Assembly: GCF_900590885.1 (NCBI RefSeq)
Contig: NZ_UUON01000001.1
Location: forward strand, 868,001-932,000
Origin: Pseudomonas viridiflava
GTDB lineage: Bacteria > Pseudomonadota > Gammaproteobacteria > Pseudomonadales > Pseudomonadaceae
DNA: 64,000 nucleotides
Reading direction: 5' to 3'
Part shown: positions 26,581-37,692 of the stretch, one piece after another
Numbering within the stretch: position 1 is the first letter of the stretch
Layout: every line of letters starts with the position of its first letter
Made by a program: the position numbers and the translations under genes
The notes under the pieces: model-generated
The model's input: only the letters and a program-made list of their open reading frames with translations
What the model was told of the DNA's origin: nothing
Database searches by the model: none

Positions 26581-27918
26581 TCAGTTCCGCACCGACCCAA
26601 ACGCCTCATCCACCTTCGCCAGGTCAGTATCCCGCAAATTCCCCGCGTAATAATGCAACCGGGTCCAGGCCATCAAATAGTCATACCGCGCCTGCGCCAG
26701 ATCACGACGCGTGCTGTACAACTGCTGCTCAGCATTCAACGCATCCAGATTGACCCGCTCGCCACCCAGAATGCTGTGCTGGGTCGACACCACCAGCGCT
26801 TCAGCCGACGCAAGCGCCTTCTGATAAGCGCGCAACTTGCTCACCCCCGACAGGCAGGCACTGAACTGTCGGCGCAACTCGATCAGGGTTTCGCGGGTCT
26901 TGCCTTCCAGCTCGTACTCGGCCTGCTCCATGGCGCGACTGGCCTGGCGCGTGGACGCCGAGATGCCGCCACCGGCATACAGTGGCACGCTGACCTCGAC
27001 GCCAATGGTATTGGTGTCATAGCGCTGGTTATAGGTGTTGCCGCTGTCCGACTCCTGTTGGCGCGAGCTGGCATAGGCGGTGACCTTGGGGAAATGCCCG
27101 GCGCGGTTGCGCTCCACTTCATAACGCGCCACTTCCAGGGCCTGGCGTTGGGACGCCAGCGTGGGGTTATTGCTGATCGCCAATGCATGCCAGGTGTCGT
27201 AATTGGCCGGCGCCAAAGTGAACGCGGCAAAGCCCTGGTTCAGCGGCGCAAGGTCCTGGATGTTGACGCTCTGCACACCAATCAGCGCCCCCAGTTCCCG
27301 CAACGATGCATCCTGTTCGTCCAGCGCCTGGATCTCTTCGGCCGTGGCCAGTTCATAGCGCGACTCGGCTTCGAGAATATCGGTGCGGGTGCCCTCGCCT
27401 TGCTCGAACAGATGCCGGTTCTGCTGGAACTGCTGCTCGAAGGCCTTCTTCTTGGCGCGGGCAATATCGATCTGATCCTGCGCAAACAGCGCCTGGGTGT
27501 AATAACTCAGCACCCGCACCAGCAGCGCCTGGCTTTTGTCGCGAAAGCTCTCATCGGCGAACAGCGCCTGGGCCACGCCTTTGCGGTAGTTGGCGTAGGC
27601 CTCGTAGTCGAACAGCGGCTGTTGCAGGCTGAAGGTCGAGCCGTAGCTGTTGTAGTTGCGGTCGTCGTGGTAACTGCCGCCGCGCCCGTCGGGCAAGGTG
27701 GCCTGAGAGTTGTTGCGGCCCTTGTTGTAGTTATAGGACAGCTTGGGCAGCAGGCCGGCGCGGCCGATGCTGCGGTTTTCCAGGCCGGCGTCGCGCTCCT
27801 TGATGGCACCCAGGAATACCGGGTCATTGCGCAAGGCCTGCTCGTACACGTCGAACGGGCCCATGGCCGCCTGGGCATTGGCGCTGATCAGCAGTAAGGC
27901 GATGAACACAGTTTTCAT
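26581..27918 (-). CDS. aprF: Outer-membrane channel of the apr type I secretion system (TolC family)
   Basis: 445 residues from ATG 27918, with GAGGAG overlapping the aprE stop. Signal peptide MKTVFIALLLISANAQA. Two TolC/OEP repeats with YEQALRNDP near the N-terminus and a second copy near DTWHALAISNNPTLASQR. It forms the trimeric tunnel that docks onto AprE and AprD for export of the protease. Last gene of the operon here: the prtAB autotransporter and lipA genes found at this position in some fluorescent pseudomonads are absent. Confidence 0.93.
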   Translation of the reverse strand: MKTVFIALLLISANAQAAMGPFDVYEQALRNDPVFLGAIKERDAGLENRSIGRAGLLPKLSYNYNKGRNNSQATLPDGRGGSYHDDRNYNSYGSTFSLQQPLFDYEAYANYRKGVAQALFADESFRDKSQALLVRVLSYYTQALFAQDQIDIARAKKKAFEQQFQQNRHLFEQGEGTRTDILEAESRYELATAEEIQALDEQDASLRELGALIGVQSVNIQDLAPLNQGFAAFTLAPANYDTWHALAISNNPTLASQRQALEVARYEVERNRAGHFPKVTAYASSRQQESDSGNTYNQRYDTNTIGVEVSVPLYAGGGISASTRQASRAMEQAEYELEGKTRETLIELRRQFSACLSGVSKLRAYQKALASAEALVVSTQHSILGGERVNLDALNAEQQLYSTRRDLAQARYDYLMAWTRLHYYAGNLRDTDLAKVDEAFGSVRN

Positions 27919-27920
27919 GT

Positions 27921-29222
27921 TCACTCCTCGGTCAACGCGGAGCCGGCGCGATCCAGCAGCGGCTTGAACAGGTAGTTGAGCAACGAGCGTTCGCCGGTGC
28001 GCACGAACATCTCGGCGGGCATGCCCGGCTTGATCACCAAACCCTGGAGTTTCTCCAGCGCCGCCGCGCTCACCGTGGTGCGCAGCACGTAATACGGCGC
28101 GCCGGTCTTCTCATCCAGCATCTGGTCGGCAGAAATCAGGCTGACCTCCCCCGGCACACGCGGGGTGCGGCTCTGGTTAAAGGCGGTGAACAGGATATCC
28201 ACCGGCAGGTGCGTGCCGACCTTGTCCACCAGGTGCACCGGCAGGTGCCCTTCCACTTCCAGTTGCGTGCCCTGAGGCACGATCTCCAGCAGGGTTTCCC
28301 CGGCACGCACCACGGCGCCCTCAGTGTGCACGCTGAGGTTTACGGCGATGCCATCGGCCGGCGCATTGATTTCGCTGTGTTGCAGGTCGAAACCCGCCGA
28401 CGTGAGCTGCTGCTCCAGGGTCAGGCTGCGCAACTGCGCGTCGGCGAGCTGGCTGCGCACCTCCTTCTGGTATTCCTCGCTGTGCTGTTGCAATTTCAGA
28501 CGCGATTCAAGGATGCCCTGCTCCACCCGCCCGCTTTCACCGCTGTTCTGCGCCAAGTCCTGCTGCACCTGGGATAACTGGCGCTGATACTCCATCAATC
28601 GGTTACGCGGGATGTAGCCGTTGTCGGCCAGGGGTTGCAGGTTGGCCAATTGGTCGCGCAGGGATTGGGCCTGGGCGCTCAGGTCGCTGCGGGCACGGCG
28701 CATACCGCCGAGTTGCGCAGTGGCGCCATCGATATTGGCACGGATCCCCGCCTGTTCACGGGAAAACGCCTCGCGACGGCTGCTGAACAACTGTCGCTGG
28801 CCTTCGAGCACCAACGCCAGGGCCGGGTCGGGATGGTTGCTCAACTCAGACGGAAACACGATGCCGGCCTGGTTATCGCGCTCGCTCTGCCAGCGGGCTA
28901 CGCTGGCCCAGGCCATGCGGTATTGGGCTTGCAGGGATTGCACATCAGCCTGGTGCTGGGTCTGGTCGAGACGAAACAACGGCTGGCCCTGCTTCACGGC
29001 CTCGCCCTCCTTCACCAATATCCGGCTGACCACGCCGGGGCTGAAGGTTTGCACGGCCTTGCGCTTGCCCGACACCACCACCGTGCCCTGCACCGGAATG
29101 CCCTGATCCAGCGGCGCGAGGCTGGCCCAGAGGAAAAACCCACCGGCGCCGAGTACTGTCAGCCACCAGCCCAAACGCACGAAAAACCGCGCGTCGCGTT
29201 GCTCCAAAGTGATACTGCTCAT
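27921..29222 (-). CDS. aprE: Type I secretion membrane-fusion protein (HlyD family)
   Basis: 433 residues. Short cytoplasmic N-terminus, one membrane anchor (GWWLTVLGAGGFFLWASLAP, 18-37), a long coiled-coil hairpin (about 95-280) and a lipoyl/barrel segment with INAPADGIAVNLSVHTEGAVV. Bridges the AprD ATPase to the AprF channel. Overlaps the aprD stop by 4 bp (ATGA), indicating translational coupling. Confidence 0.94.
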   Translation of the reverse strand: MSSITLEQRDARFFVRLGWWLTVLGAGGFFLWASLAPLDQGIPVQGTVVVSGKRKAVQTFSPGVVSRILVKEGEAVKQGQPLFRLDQTQHQADVQSLQAQYRMAWASVARWQSERDNQAGIVFPSELSNHPDPALALVLEGQRQLFSSRREAFSREQAGIRANIDGATAQLGGMRRARSDLSAQAQSLRDQLANLQPLADNGYIPRNRLMEYQRQLSQVQQDLAQNSGESGRVEQGILESRLKLQQHSEEYQKEVRSQLADAQLRSLTLEQQLTSAGFDLQHSEINAPADGIAVNLSVHTEGAVVRAGETLLEIVPQGTQLEVEGHLPVHLVDKVGTHLPVDILFTAFNQSRTPRVPGEVSLISADQMLDEKTGAPYYVLRTTVSAAALEKLQGLVIKPGMPAEMFVRTGERSLLNYLFKPLLDRAGSALTEE

Positions 29223-30970
29223 GCGCCTGGATTCCTTGCGGCTTGATACTGACGACTGAAACTCACCCCAGTCTTTTCCTTGGGCGCTTCCTGCTGACCG
29301 GACAACGCGCGCAGCACCTCCTGGCTCGGCCCGAACGCCTGCAAGTGCCCGTCGCTGAGCACCAGCAGCTTGTCGGCCTGGGCCAGCGCCGAAGAACGAT
29401 GGGTGACCAGCACCACGCTGCTGCCCTGGGCTTTCATCTGCACGATGGCGCTGGCCAACGCCGCTTCACCGACCGTGTCCAGGTTGGAGTTAGGCTCATC
29501 CAGCACGATCAGGCGCGGCCCGCCGTACAGCGCGCGGGCCAGGGCCACGCGTTGTTTCTGGCCGCCGGACAGGCCGCCGCCGTTGTCGCCCAGCAGCGTG
29601 TCGTAGCCCTGGGGCAAACGCAGGATCAATTCATGCACACCGGCTTGCTGCGCGGCCTGCACCACCAATGCCGGATCTGCCTCGCGAAAGCGCGCGATGT
29701 TGTCGGCGATGCTGCCGCTGAACAGTTCGATGTCCTGAGGCAGATAGCCAATATGTGGGCCGAGGTCGTCACGGTCCCAGCGATGGATATCCGCACCGTC
29801 CAGGCGCACGGTGCCGGCCAGGGTTGGCCACACACCCACCAGCACCCGGGCCAGTGTGGATTTACCCGAGCCCGAGGCACCAAGCACGCCCAGCACCTCG
29901 CCCGCGCCGAGGTTGAAGCTGACCTGCTGCAGCGTGGCCAAGCGCCGCCCCGGCGGGCCCGCGCTGACCTGTTCAAAGCTGACCTGTCCCTTGGGCGCTG
30001 GCAACTTCATCGGCTCACTGTCCGGCGGGCATTCACGCAGCAACTCGTCCAGGCGCTGGTAGGCCAGCTTGGCCGAACTCCATTGCTTCCACACCGCAAT
30101 TAACTGGTCGATGGGGCTGAGCACGCGGCCCATCAGGATGGAACCGGCAATCATCATCCCGGCGGTCATATCGCCGCGGATCACCAGCAACGCGCCCAGG
30201 CCCAGCACCAGCGATTGCAGGCACAGGCGCAGGGACTTGCTCAAGGAGGTGATCACCGAGCCGGTGTCGCTGGCGCTGTTCTGCAACGCCAGGAATTGCG
30301 AGTGCACGGCAAACCAGCGTGCGCGCAACGCGCCGAGCATGCCCATGGCCTGGATGGTCTCGGCATTGTGCAAATGGCTGGTGGCCAACTGGGTCGATTG
30401 CTGGGAGTAGCCGCTGGCCTCGCCCAGCGGCTTTTTGGTCAGGTACTCATTCAGGCACGCCAGGCCAATCAGCAGCACGGCACCGGCCGTGGCCAATACG
30501 CCGAGCCAGATGTTGAACAGGAAGATCACAAACAGGTAGATGGGGAACCACGGCGCGTCAAAAAACGCGAACAGCGCCGGCCCGGTGATGAACTGGCGAA
30601 TATGGGTCAAATCCCCCAGCGACTGCCCTGCATGCCCCTGGCCGCGCTGCAGGTTGCGCTCAAACGCGGCCTTGTACACGCGCAAGTTGAAACGCCGCTC
30701 CAACTGGCTGCCGATGCGGATCACGATAAAACTGCGGATAACTTCCAGGGTGCCTATAAACGCGAAGAACCCCACGACCATCAGCGTCAACATCACCAGG
30801 GTGGTTTCATTCTGCGAGGACAATACCCGGTCGTACACTTGCAGCATGTAAATCGAGGGCACCAACATCAACAGGTTAATCAGTGCCGTGAAGCAGCCAA
30901 CACTGATCAGGATGCTCTTGTATTCACCCAGCGCTTTGAATAACGGCGCAACGGCAGTGGGCTTGGCCAT
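29219..30970 (-). CDS. aprD: Type I secretion ABC transporter, permease fused to ATPase
   Basis: 583 residues from ATG 30970 with GGAAG upstream. N-terminal ABC membrane domain (about 20-300) with six helices; C-terminal ATPase with Walker A GASGSGKST, signature LSGGQKQRVALAR and Walker B LIVLDEPNSNLD. It energises export of AprA and recognises the C-terminal secretion signal. The 93-bp gap from aprI holds a short GC-rich hairpin. Confidence 0.95.
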   Translation of the reverse strand: MAKPTAVAPLFKALGEYKSILISVGCFTALINLLMLVPSIYMLQVYDRVLSSQNETTLVMLTLMVVGFFAFIGTLEVIRSFIVIRIGSQLERRFNLRVYKAAFERNLQRGQGHAGQSLGDLTHIRQFITGPALFAFFDAPWFPIYLFVIFLFNIWLGVLATAGAVLLIGLACLNEYLTKKPLGEASGYSQQSTQLATSHLHNAETIQAMGMLGALRARWFAVHSQFLALQNSASDTGSVITSLSKSLRLCLQSLVLGLGALLVIRGDMTAGMMIAGSILMGRVLSPIDQLIAVWKQWSSAKLAYQRLDELLRECPPDSEPMKLPAPKGQVSFEQVSAGPPGRRLATLQQVSFNLGAGEVLGVLGASGSGKSTLARVLVGVWPTLAGTVRLDGADIHRWDRDDLGPHIGYLPQDIELFSGSIADNIARFREADPALVVQAAQQAGVHELILRLPQGYDTLLGDNGGGLSGGQKQRVALARALYGGPRLIVLDEPNSNLDTVGEAALASAIVQMKAQGSSVVLVTHRSSALAQADKLLVLSDGHLQAFGPSQEVLRALSGQQEAPKEKTGVSFSRQYQAARNPGA

Positions 30971-31014
30971 AACTAATGATCTTCCTTGAACCAAACGACG
31001 CGCAAAAGCTGCCC

Positions 31015-31034
31015 GTCCCCCGATGTCGGGGCGG
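31015..31034 (-). other. Small GC-rich hairpin inside the apr operon
   Basis: ccccg (31018-31022) and cgggg (31027-31031) with atgt between form a 5-bp GC stem, followed on the minus strand by a short T-run (CTTTTG). It lies between aprI and aprD and might reduce read-through or protect the upstream mRNA, lowering secretion genes relative to protease. The stem is short, so confidence is low. Confidence 0.3.
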
Positions 31035-31063
31035 CCAACTAATAAAACCGGGTTTAACGCTAA

Positions 31064-31432
31064 CTAAGGTGCGCGGTGCAATACAACTAACGCGCCGGAA
31101 GGCGTACGCCCCTGATACTCACCTTCTTTCTGCCGATTCAGATGGGTAATGCCACTGCCCTCGGCATTCATCAGCCAGATGCCGTCGGGGGTTGGCGACC
31201 AGCTCAGGGGTTTGTCACCCAGCCATTGCGCCACACAGGCGACATCGCCGCCCAGGGCATTCGCTGGTTCCAGCAGGTCCAGGGCGCAGACCTGATCCGC
31301 CTGATGCAACTGCCAGTGCCCGGCCAATTGGGCGCTGGTGGGTAAAACAAGACTGCTCGCCATGACGTGGGCTCCTGCCGACACGAACATCACCTGCACA
31401 ACGCCGGTGATCGAATTGAAAAAACGCCGCAT
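31064..31432 (-). CDS. aprI: Periplasmic inhibitor of the alkaline protease (Inh family)
   Basis: 122 residues from ATG 31432 (GTG at 31438 less likely), with AGGGAG upstream. Signal peptide ending near MASS, then SSLVLPTSAQLAGHWQL: in Inh proteins the free N-terminal Ser residues insert into the protease active-site cleft. Two cysteines (VCALDL, VACVAQW) form the conserved disulfide. It protects the periplasm from prematurely active AprA. Lies between aprA and aprD, as usual. Confidence 0.92.
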   Translation of the reverse strand: MRRFFNSITGVVQVMFVSAGAHVMASSLVLPTSAQLAGHWQLHQADQVCALDLLEPANALGGDVACVAQWLGDKPLSWSPTPDGIWLMNAEGSGITHLNRQKEGEYQGRTPSGALVVLHRAP

Positions 31433-31481
31433 GTTCACGCTCCCTGTGCAAGGCGCGGCGCCGAAACGCCGCGCCCGTGCA

Positions 31482-33169
<1,688 letters not shown>

Positions 33170-33192
33170 AAGCCGCCCAAGTTGGGCGGCTT
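33170..33192 (-). terminator. Hairpin, probable terminator of the polyamine-binding-protein gene
   Basis: aagccgcccaa (33170-33180) and ttgggcggctt (33182-33192) form a perfect GC-rich stem. On the minus strand it is followed by TTTACCTCTATTT, a modest T-rich tail. It lies about 125 bp beyond the stop of the leftward binding-protein gene and would insulate aprA from that operon. Confidence 0.6.
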
Positions 33193-33315
33193 AGTTGAAT
33201 AATGGATCCAATTAATTGCCACAGTGCCATTGGCAACATTAAACAGCCACTACCCCTACTTAAAATCTGAGTTGACCCCTATAACCGGGACAAGCATACA
33301 AACACTGTCGCCAGT

Positions 33316-34395
33316 TCAGCGACCGGTACGAATGGTGTTCCACACCCGCGTACGCACCCGATCGATATTCAACGGCATCGCCTCCAGCGCAAACAACTTG
33401 CCCATCATTTCCGGGCTCGGGTACACCTTGGTATCCGCCTTGATCGCCGGCTCCACCAGGCTGTCAGCGGCTTGGTTGCCATTGGCGTAGTGCACGTAGT
33501 TGGTGATGCTGGCCATCACTTCCGGGCGCAGCAGGTAATTCATGAACGCGTAGCCGGCTTTTTCGTCAGGCGCATCGACGGGCATGGCGACCATGTCGAA
33601 CCAGATCGCGGCGCCTTCCTTGGGAATGTTGTAGCCAATGTTCACACCGTTCTTGGCTTCCTTGGCACGGCTTTCGGCTTGCAGGATGTCGCCGGAGAAG
33701 CCGACGGCCACGCAGATATCGCCGTTGGCCAGGTCGGCGGTGTATTTCGAGGAATGGAAATACGCCACGTACGGCCGCACTTTCATCAGCAGCTCTTCGG
33801 CCTTCTTATAGTCCTCGGCCTTCTTGCTGTGGTGCGGCAGGCCCAGGTAATTCAGCGCGGCGGGCAGCAATTCCGGGCCGTTGTCGAGGATCGCCACGCC
33901 GCATTTTTGCAGCTTGGCCATGTTCTCGGGCTTGAAGATCAAGTCCCAGGAATCTACCGGGGCGTTGTCACCCAGCACCGCCTTGACCTTGTCGATGTTG
34001 TAGCCAATGCCGGTGCTGCCCCACAGGTACGGGAAGCCGTGGGCATTGCCCGGGTCGTTGTTTTCCAGGGCCTTGAGCAAAACCGGGTTGAGGTTTTTCC
34101 AGTTGGGCAGTTGGCTTTTGTCGAGCTTTTTGAGTGCGCCGCCCTGGATCTGCCGGGCCATGAAATGGTTGGACGGAAACACCACGTCGTAACCCGATTT
34201 ACCGGTCATCAACTTGCCGTCCAGCGTTTCATTGCTGTCGTAGACGTCGTAGGTAAAACCGATGCCGGTTTCTTTCTGGAAATTCTTGGTGGTGTCCGGG
34301 GCGATGTAGTCCGACCAGTTGTAGATTTTCACCGTCTCGGCGGCCTGGCTGATAGAGGCCACCAACATCAAGGGCAACAGGGCAATGGCTTTCAT
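33316..34395 (-). CDS. Polyamine ABC transporter substrate-binding protein (PotF/SpuD type)
   Basis: 359 residues. Signal peptide MKAIALLPLMLVASISQAAE, then VKIYNWSDYIAPDT, the signature opening of PotF/SpuD/SpuE proteins, and the polyamine pocket elements SNHFMARQ, WGSTGIGYN and FDMVAMPVDAP. No permease or ATPase is encoded nearby, so it must share a transporter encoded elsewhere. Third gene in line after an amine-oxidase-type flavoprotein and a cupin protein. Confidence 0.9.
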   Translation of the reverse strand: MKAIALLPLMLVASISQAAETVKIYNWSDYIAPDTTKNFQKETGIGFTYDVYDSNETLDGKLMTGKSGYDVVFPSNHFMARQIQGGALKKLDKSQLPNWKNLNPVLLKALENNDPGNAHGFPYLWGSTGIGYNIDKVKAVLGDNAPVDSWDLIFKPENMAKLQKCGVAILDNGPELLPAALNYLGLPHHSKKAEDYKKAEELLMKVRPYVAYFHSSKYTADLANGDICVAVGFSGDILQAESRAKEAKNGVNIGYNIPKEGAAIWFDMVAMPVDAPDEKAGYAFMNYLLRPEVMASITNYVHYANGNQAADSLVEPAIKADTKVYPSPEMMGKLFALEAMPLNIDRVRTRVWNTIRTGR

Positions 34396-34455
34396 GGTTC
34401 GATTTCCTGGCGGTTTTAGGGCTGTTTTTATGGCAGGCGATCAAGGATCAAAGCG

Positions 34456-34797
34456 TTACAGAATCAATACGTAGGTCTTGCGCACGGTTGCCTGGATATC
34501 CCAGATCCCGGTGCTGTTGGCCGGCAACATCAGTGCATCGCCGGCTTCTATGTGAACGGTTTCACCGCTGTCGGGGGTGAAGGTGCAGCGGCCCTGGATA
34601 AAGTGGCAAAACTCCTGGGATTTGATCTGTCGACGCCAGCGGCCCGGGGTGCATTCCCAGATGCCGGTTTCGACGTCGTCGGTACGCTCCACGCTCAGGG
34701 TCGAGGCCACGGCGACTGGCTCGCCCAAGGGCACGGCCACCGGTGAGGAGTCCGGCAGGTGGGCGTTCAGGGTGTCTTTGAATTGAGTGATGCTCAT
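34456..34797 (-). CDS. Small cupin-domain protein
   Basis: 113 residues from ATG 34797. A single cupin_3-type barrel with WECTPGRWRRQ, EFCHFIQGRCTFTPDSG and GDALMLPANSTGIWDI. It resembles the cupin proteins that accompany polyamine catabolism genes (the DUF861 group). Metal ligands are incomplete, so a binding or regulatory role is as likely as catalysis. It lies 26 bp downstream of the flavoprotein gene. Confidence 0.82.
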   Translation of the reverse strand: MSITQFKDTLNAHLPDSSPVAVPLGEPVAVASTLSVERTDDVETGIWECTPGRWRRQIKSQEFCHFIQGRCTFTPDSGETVHIEAGDALMLPANSTGIWDIQATVRKTYVLIL

Positions 34798-34823
34798 GGG
34801 TTTTCCCGTGTGAGTGAAACGAC

Positions 34824-36230
34824 TTACTGCATGAAACCTTCCATAAAGCCGGCCACGCCGGTGGCAAGCTTGCGGCGCCACGGCGCGCTGTTGGGGTTGG
34901 CCAGCACTTGGTCTTCATGGACAAAACTGCGGATGATTGCGTTGTAGCCCAGCCAGCGGCAGGGTTCGGGCTCCCAGGCCTTGAGTGCGTCCAGGCCACG
35001 CTCGCGGATTACCCAGGGCTGGTGAGTCAGTGGCGTATCGCGGCCGAGGATCAGGTCGGCCAGGGTTCGGCCGCCCAGGTTGGTGGCACCCACGCCCTCC
35101 CCCCCGTAGCCGCCCGAGAGCGCGATGCCGGTGTTGGGATCGCAGAGCATGTGCGGTCGGAAATTGCGCGACATGCCGAGGTTGCCACCCCAGGAATGGG
35201 TAATCCGCACGTTCTTGAGCTGTGGGAAGAGTTCTCCGAACAGGTAGCGACGCAGCTCCACCTCGCTGTCAGTCAAATCGAAGTTATGCCGCAGCTTGCC
35301 GGCAAACTGATAGCCACCCCGGGCGCCAAACACCAGGCGGTTGTCCGCCGTGCGCTGGCCGTAGGTGACCTGGCGGCTGCTCTCGCCAAAGGCCTGGCCG
35401 TGGCTCAGGCCAATTTCATCCCAGGTACTGGCCGGCAATGGCTCGGTGGCCACAATCAGGCTTTGCACCGGCAGTTGGTACCTGCCCAGCGGCGGCAACG
35501 TATTCGCGTAGCCTTCCACGGCGGGCACCACCCAGGCCGCGCGCACACTGGCGTTGGCGGTGCGCAGGCTGCCGGACTGCCAATGGGTGACCGGGCTGTT
35601 TTCATAAATCGGCACGCCCATGCTCTCGACCACCCGCGCCAGGCCGCGCACCAGCTTGGCCGGGTTGATCGTGGCGACATGGGGTGCGTAGATACCGCCA
35701 TAGGGCTTGGCGATGCGGATCTGTTCGGCCAGCTGCTGAGGGCTCAGCCAGCGGTAGTCGGCTTCGGTGAGGCCCTGGGCGTGGAGTTTGTCCAGGTAGC
35801 GGCGCAGGCTGCCCTCCTGCTCGGGGTAGCGCGCGGCACAGTAGAGCGCGCCGCCTTTGCGGTAGTCGCAGTCGATGCCTTCACGGGCCAGCACCTGGGC
35901 GACTTCGTCGGGGATAGCGTGCAACAGGTCGTAGGACGCGCGGCGTTGTTCGGCCGCCAGGCCTGCCAGCAGGCGGTCTTCACCCAGCAAGTTGCCCATC
36001 AACCAGCCGCCGTTGCGGCCCGAAGCGCCGAAACCGGCGGTTTGCGCTTCGATGATGGCGATCTTCAGTTCAGGCGCCTGGCGTTTGAGGTAGTAGGCAG
36101 TCCACAGGCCGGTGTAACCGGCGCCGATAATGGCCACGTTGACGTCCAGGTCATGCTCCAGCGCCGGCCGCGCCTGCAGCGGGTCGTCCAACTGGTCCAT
36201 CCATAAACTGATATTGCGCCATGCCGGCAT
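34824..36230 (-). CDS. FAD-dependent oxidoreductase, gamma-glutamylputrescine oxidase (PuuB) type
   Basis: 468 residues. N-terminal Rossmann motif VAIIGAGYTGLWTAYYL followed by GFGASGRNGGW, the DAO-family FAD site. C-terminal GGYGGEGVGATNLGGRTLADLI closes the fold. Such proteins oxidise gamma-glutamylputrescine or a related amine to the aldehyde plus ammonia and H2O2. The downstream cupin and polyamine-binding protein support a polyamine role. First gene of the trio; ATG 36230 follows GGAG. Confidence 0.85.
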   Translation of the reverse strand: MPAWRNISLWMDQLDDPLQARPALEHDLDVNVAIIGAGYTGLWTAYYLKRQAPELKIAIIEAQTAGFGASGRNGGWLMGNLLGEDRLLAGLAAEQRRASYDLLHAIPDEVAQVLAREGIDCDYRKGGALYCAARYPEQEGSLRRYLDKLHAQGLTEADYRWLSPQQLAEQIRIAKPYGGIYAPHVATINPAKLVRGLARVVESMGVPIYENSPVTHWQSGSLRTANASVRAAWVVPAVEGYANTLPPLGRYQLPVQSLIVATEPLPASTWDEIGLSHGQAFGESSRQVTYGQRTADNRLVFGARGGYQFAGKLRHNFDLTDSEVELRRYLFGELFPQLKNVRITHSWGGNLGMSRNFRPHMLCDPNTGIALSGGYGGEGVGATNLGGRTLADLILGRDTPLTHQPWVIRERGLDALKAWEPEPCRWLGYNAIIRSFVHEDQVLANPNSAPWRRKLATGVAGFMEGFMQ

Positions 36231-36279
36231 GCCAAGCTCCCCTACCTAGTTACGATAGGGTTGATCCTAGAGCGCGGTG

Positions 36280-37089
36280 TCAGGGGCTGTCTTGCGCGCG
36301 TGCACGCAGGGAAATTTGTTTGACATAGGCCTTGGGCGACTGGCCCGTGTGTTGGCGGAACGCACTGTAGAACGCCGACAACGAGTTGAAACCGGCGGCG
36401 AAGGCCAGGTCGTCGACCTTGATCGGCGGCAAGGCTTTATCCAGCGCAGCCAGCAAATGCTGGAGCCGCGACTGGTTGACGTAGCGGTAGAAGCTCAACC
36501 CCAGCACCTTGTTCAGCAGGTAGGAAATCTGATTACGGCTGTAGCCACACTCCCTGGACACGCGCTGCAGGTCCAGTTCGGGGTCCAGGTAAGGTTGCTT
36601 GCGTTCGAAATACTGCTGCAGGTCATTGGCCATATGCCCCAACTGCTGGGGTGACAGGCCCAGGCGGCTCACCGTGGGGCGGCGTGTCTGGGCCGGTTGC
36701 TCATGCACCAGGGACGCGTATTCATTGACCCGCCAGATCAGCCCGTCGCGCACGGTGATGGCCTCGCTGGTGCGAAACGACACCAGGCCCTGGCTACCGC
36801 GCAAGGTGATGCGGTACTGGATAAACGCGGTATCGCCATCGGCACGGATGCGGTCGGTGTGCTCGATCGCCTCGTCGGCCTCGCGGGGCATGCTGGCTTG
36901 CAGGTAGTCACGCAACTCGGCGTAACCGATGACACGGTTCTGGAAAAAATCGTGGTACCGGATATCCGGGTGGTAGTAGGACATCACCCCTTCGAGGTCG
37001 CGATGACGCCAACACAAGTGGTGGCGCAACACCAGGTCGCCCGTGGCTTGGGTGTGCTGGCAATCATCGTCTGGGGCGATGTCGGGCAT
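36280..37089 (-). CDS. AraC family regulator with N-terminal SnoaL/NTF2-like domain
   Basis: 269 residues from ATG 37089; an upstream ATG at 37200 is possible but its ribosome-binding site is no better. The N-terminal 130 residues (HHLCWRHRDLEGVMSYYHPD, TDRIRADGDTAFIQYRITLR) fit an NTF2-like ligand pocket. The C-terminal double HTH ends FNSLSAFYSAFRQHTGQSPKAY. This pairing is less common than the cupin-AraC type. It lies beside the polyamine genes on the same strand, 49 bp upstream of the flavoprotein, and is a likely regulator of them. Confidence 0.85.
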   Translation of the reverse strand: MPDIAPDDDCQHTQATGDLVLRHHLCWRHRDLEGVMSYYHPDIRYHDFFQNRVIGYAELRDYLQASMPREADEAIEHTDRIRADGDTAFIQYRITLRGSQGLVSFRTSEAITVRDGLIWRVNEYASLVHEQPAQTRRPTVSRLGLSPQQLGHMANDLQQYFERKQPYLDPELDLQRVSRECGYSRNQISYLLNKVLGLSFYRYVNQSRLQHLLAALDKALPPIKVDDLAFAAGFNSLSAFYSAFRQHTGQSPKAYVKQISLRARAQDSP

Positions 37090-37345
37090 GGAAGGCTCTG
37101 CGGCGGGTAAACCCTGGAGATTGCCGAATTTTACCGGCACCTTCAATGACTGATTGACGCTTCGGACTAATGGCCTATTGCCTTTTTTTTGGCAGGACAT
37201 GACCCACGTCAACTAACTGGAAAACAACTGCCGAACGGGGCAAAAAAACTGCGCTCGGGGTTGCGCACGGATGCTATTTTGAATGCTCCGACGCCACGAC
37301 CAGTGACGGTCATGGCCCCCTGCCGCGAGCTAAAGGAAGCGCTCA

Positions 37346-37618
37346 ATGAACAAGGTGGGCAACATGAACAAAGTGACGTTCCCCAACGCCTGCCAGCTGA
37401 TGCGCTGGCATTTCCATCCGATGGGTTTCGAAGGCAGCATGGACGCGCCGGGCAGTATGGTCGCCCGCCTGTTCGACCGCGCCAGCGGTGAGACGCTGAT
37501 CGCGATCGCCGGCATACCCTGCGCCACGGTGATGAATGCCGCGGATGTGGAGCGCATTATCGAGGCGGTGGAGGATGAGCTGGAATGCTTTGTGCCGCCG
37601 CTGTCATTGCGGGCTTGA
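37346..37618 (+). CDS. DUF1652 domain protein
   Basis: 90 residues. FPNACQLMRWHFHPMGFEGSMDAPGSM and IAGIPCATVMNAADV (both in part) are the conserved blocks of DUF1652, a small family largely restricted to Pseudomonas. ATG 37346 has AAAGGAAG upstream; a second in-frame ATG at 37364 is possible. Function unknown. Confidence 0.88.
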   Translation: MNKVGNMNKVTFPNACQLMRWHFHPMGFEGSMDAPGSMVARLFDRASGETLIAIAGIPCATVMNAADVERIIEAVEDELECFVPPLSLRA

Positions 37619-37648
37619 GCACAGTCCTACAGGTATAGAGGGTCAAAA

Positions 37649-37676
37649 TGTGGAAGGGGGCAAGCCCCCTCCCACA
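37649..37676. repeat. REP element
   Basis: TGTGGAAGGGGGCAAG-CCCCCTCCCACA, with one mismatch in the left arm, between the DUF1652 gene and the convergent helicase gene. Confidence 0.88.
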
Positions 37677-37692
37677 TTGGAACTGCATTCAC

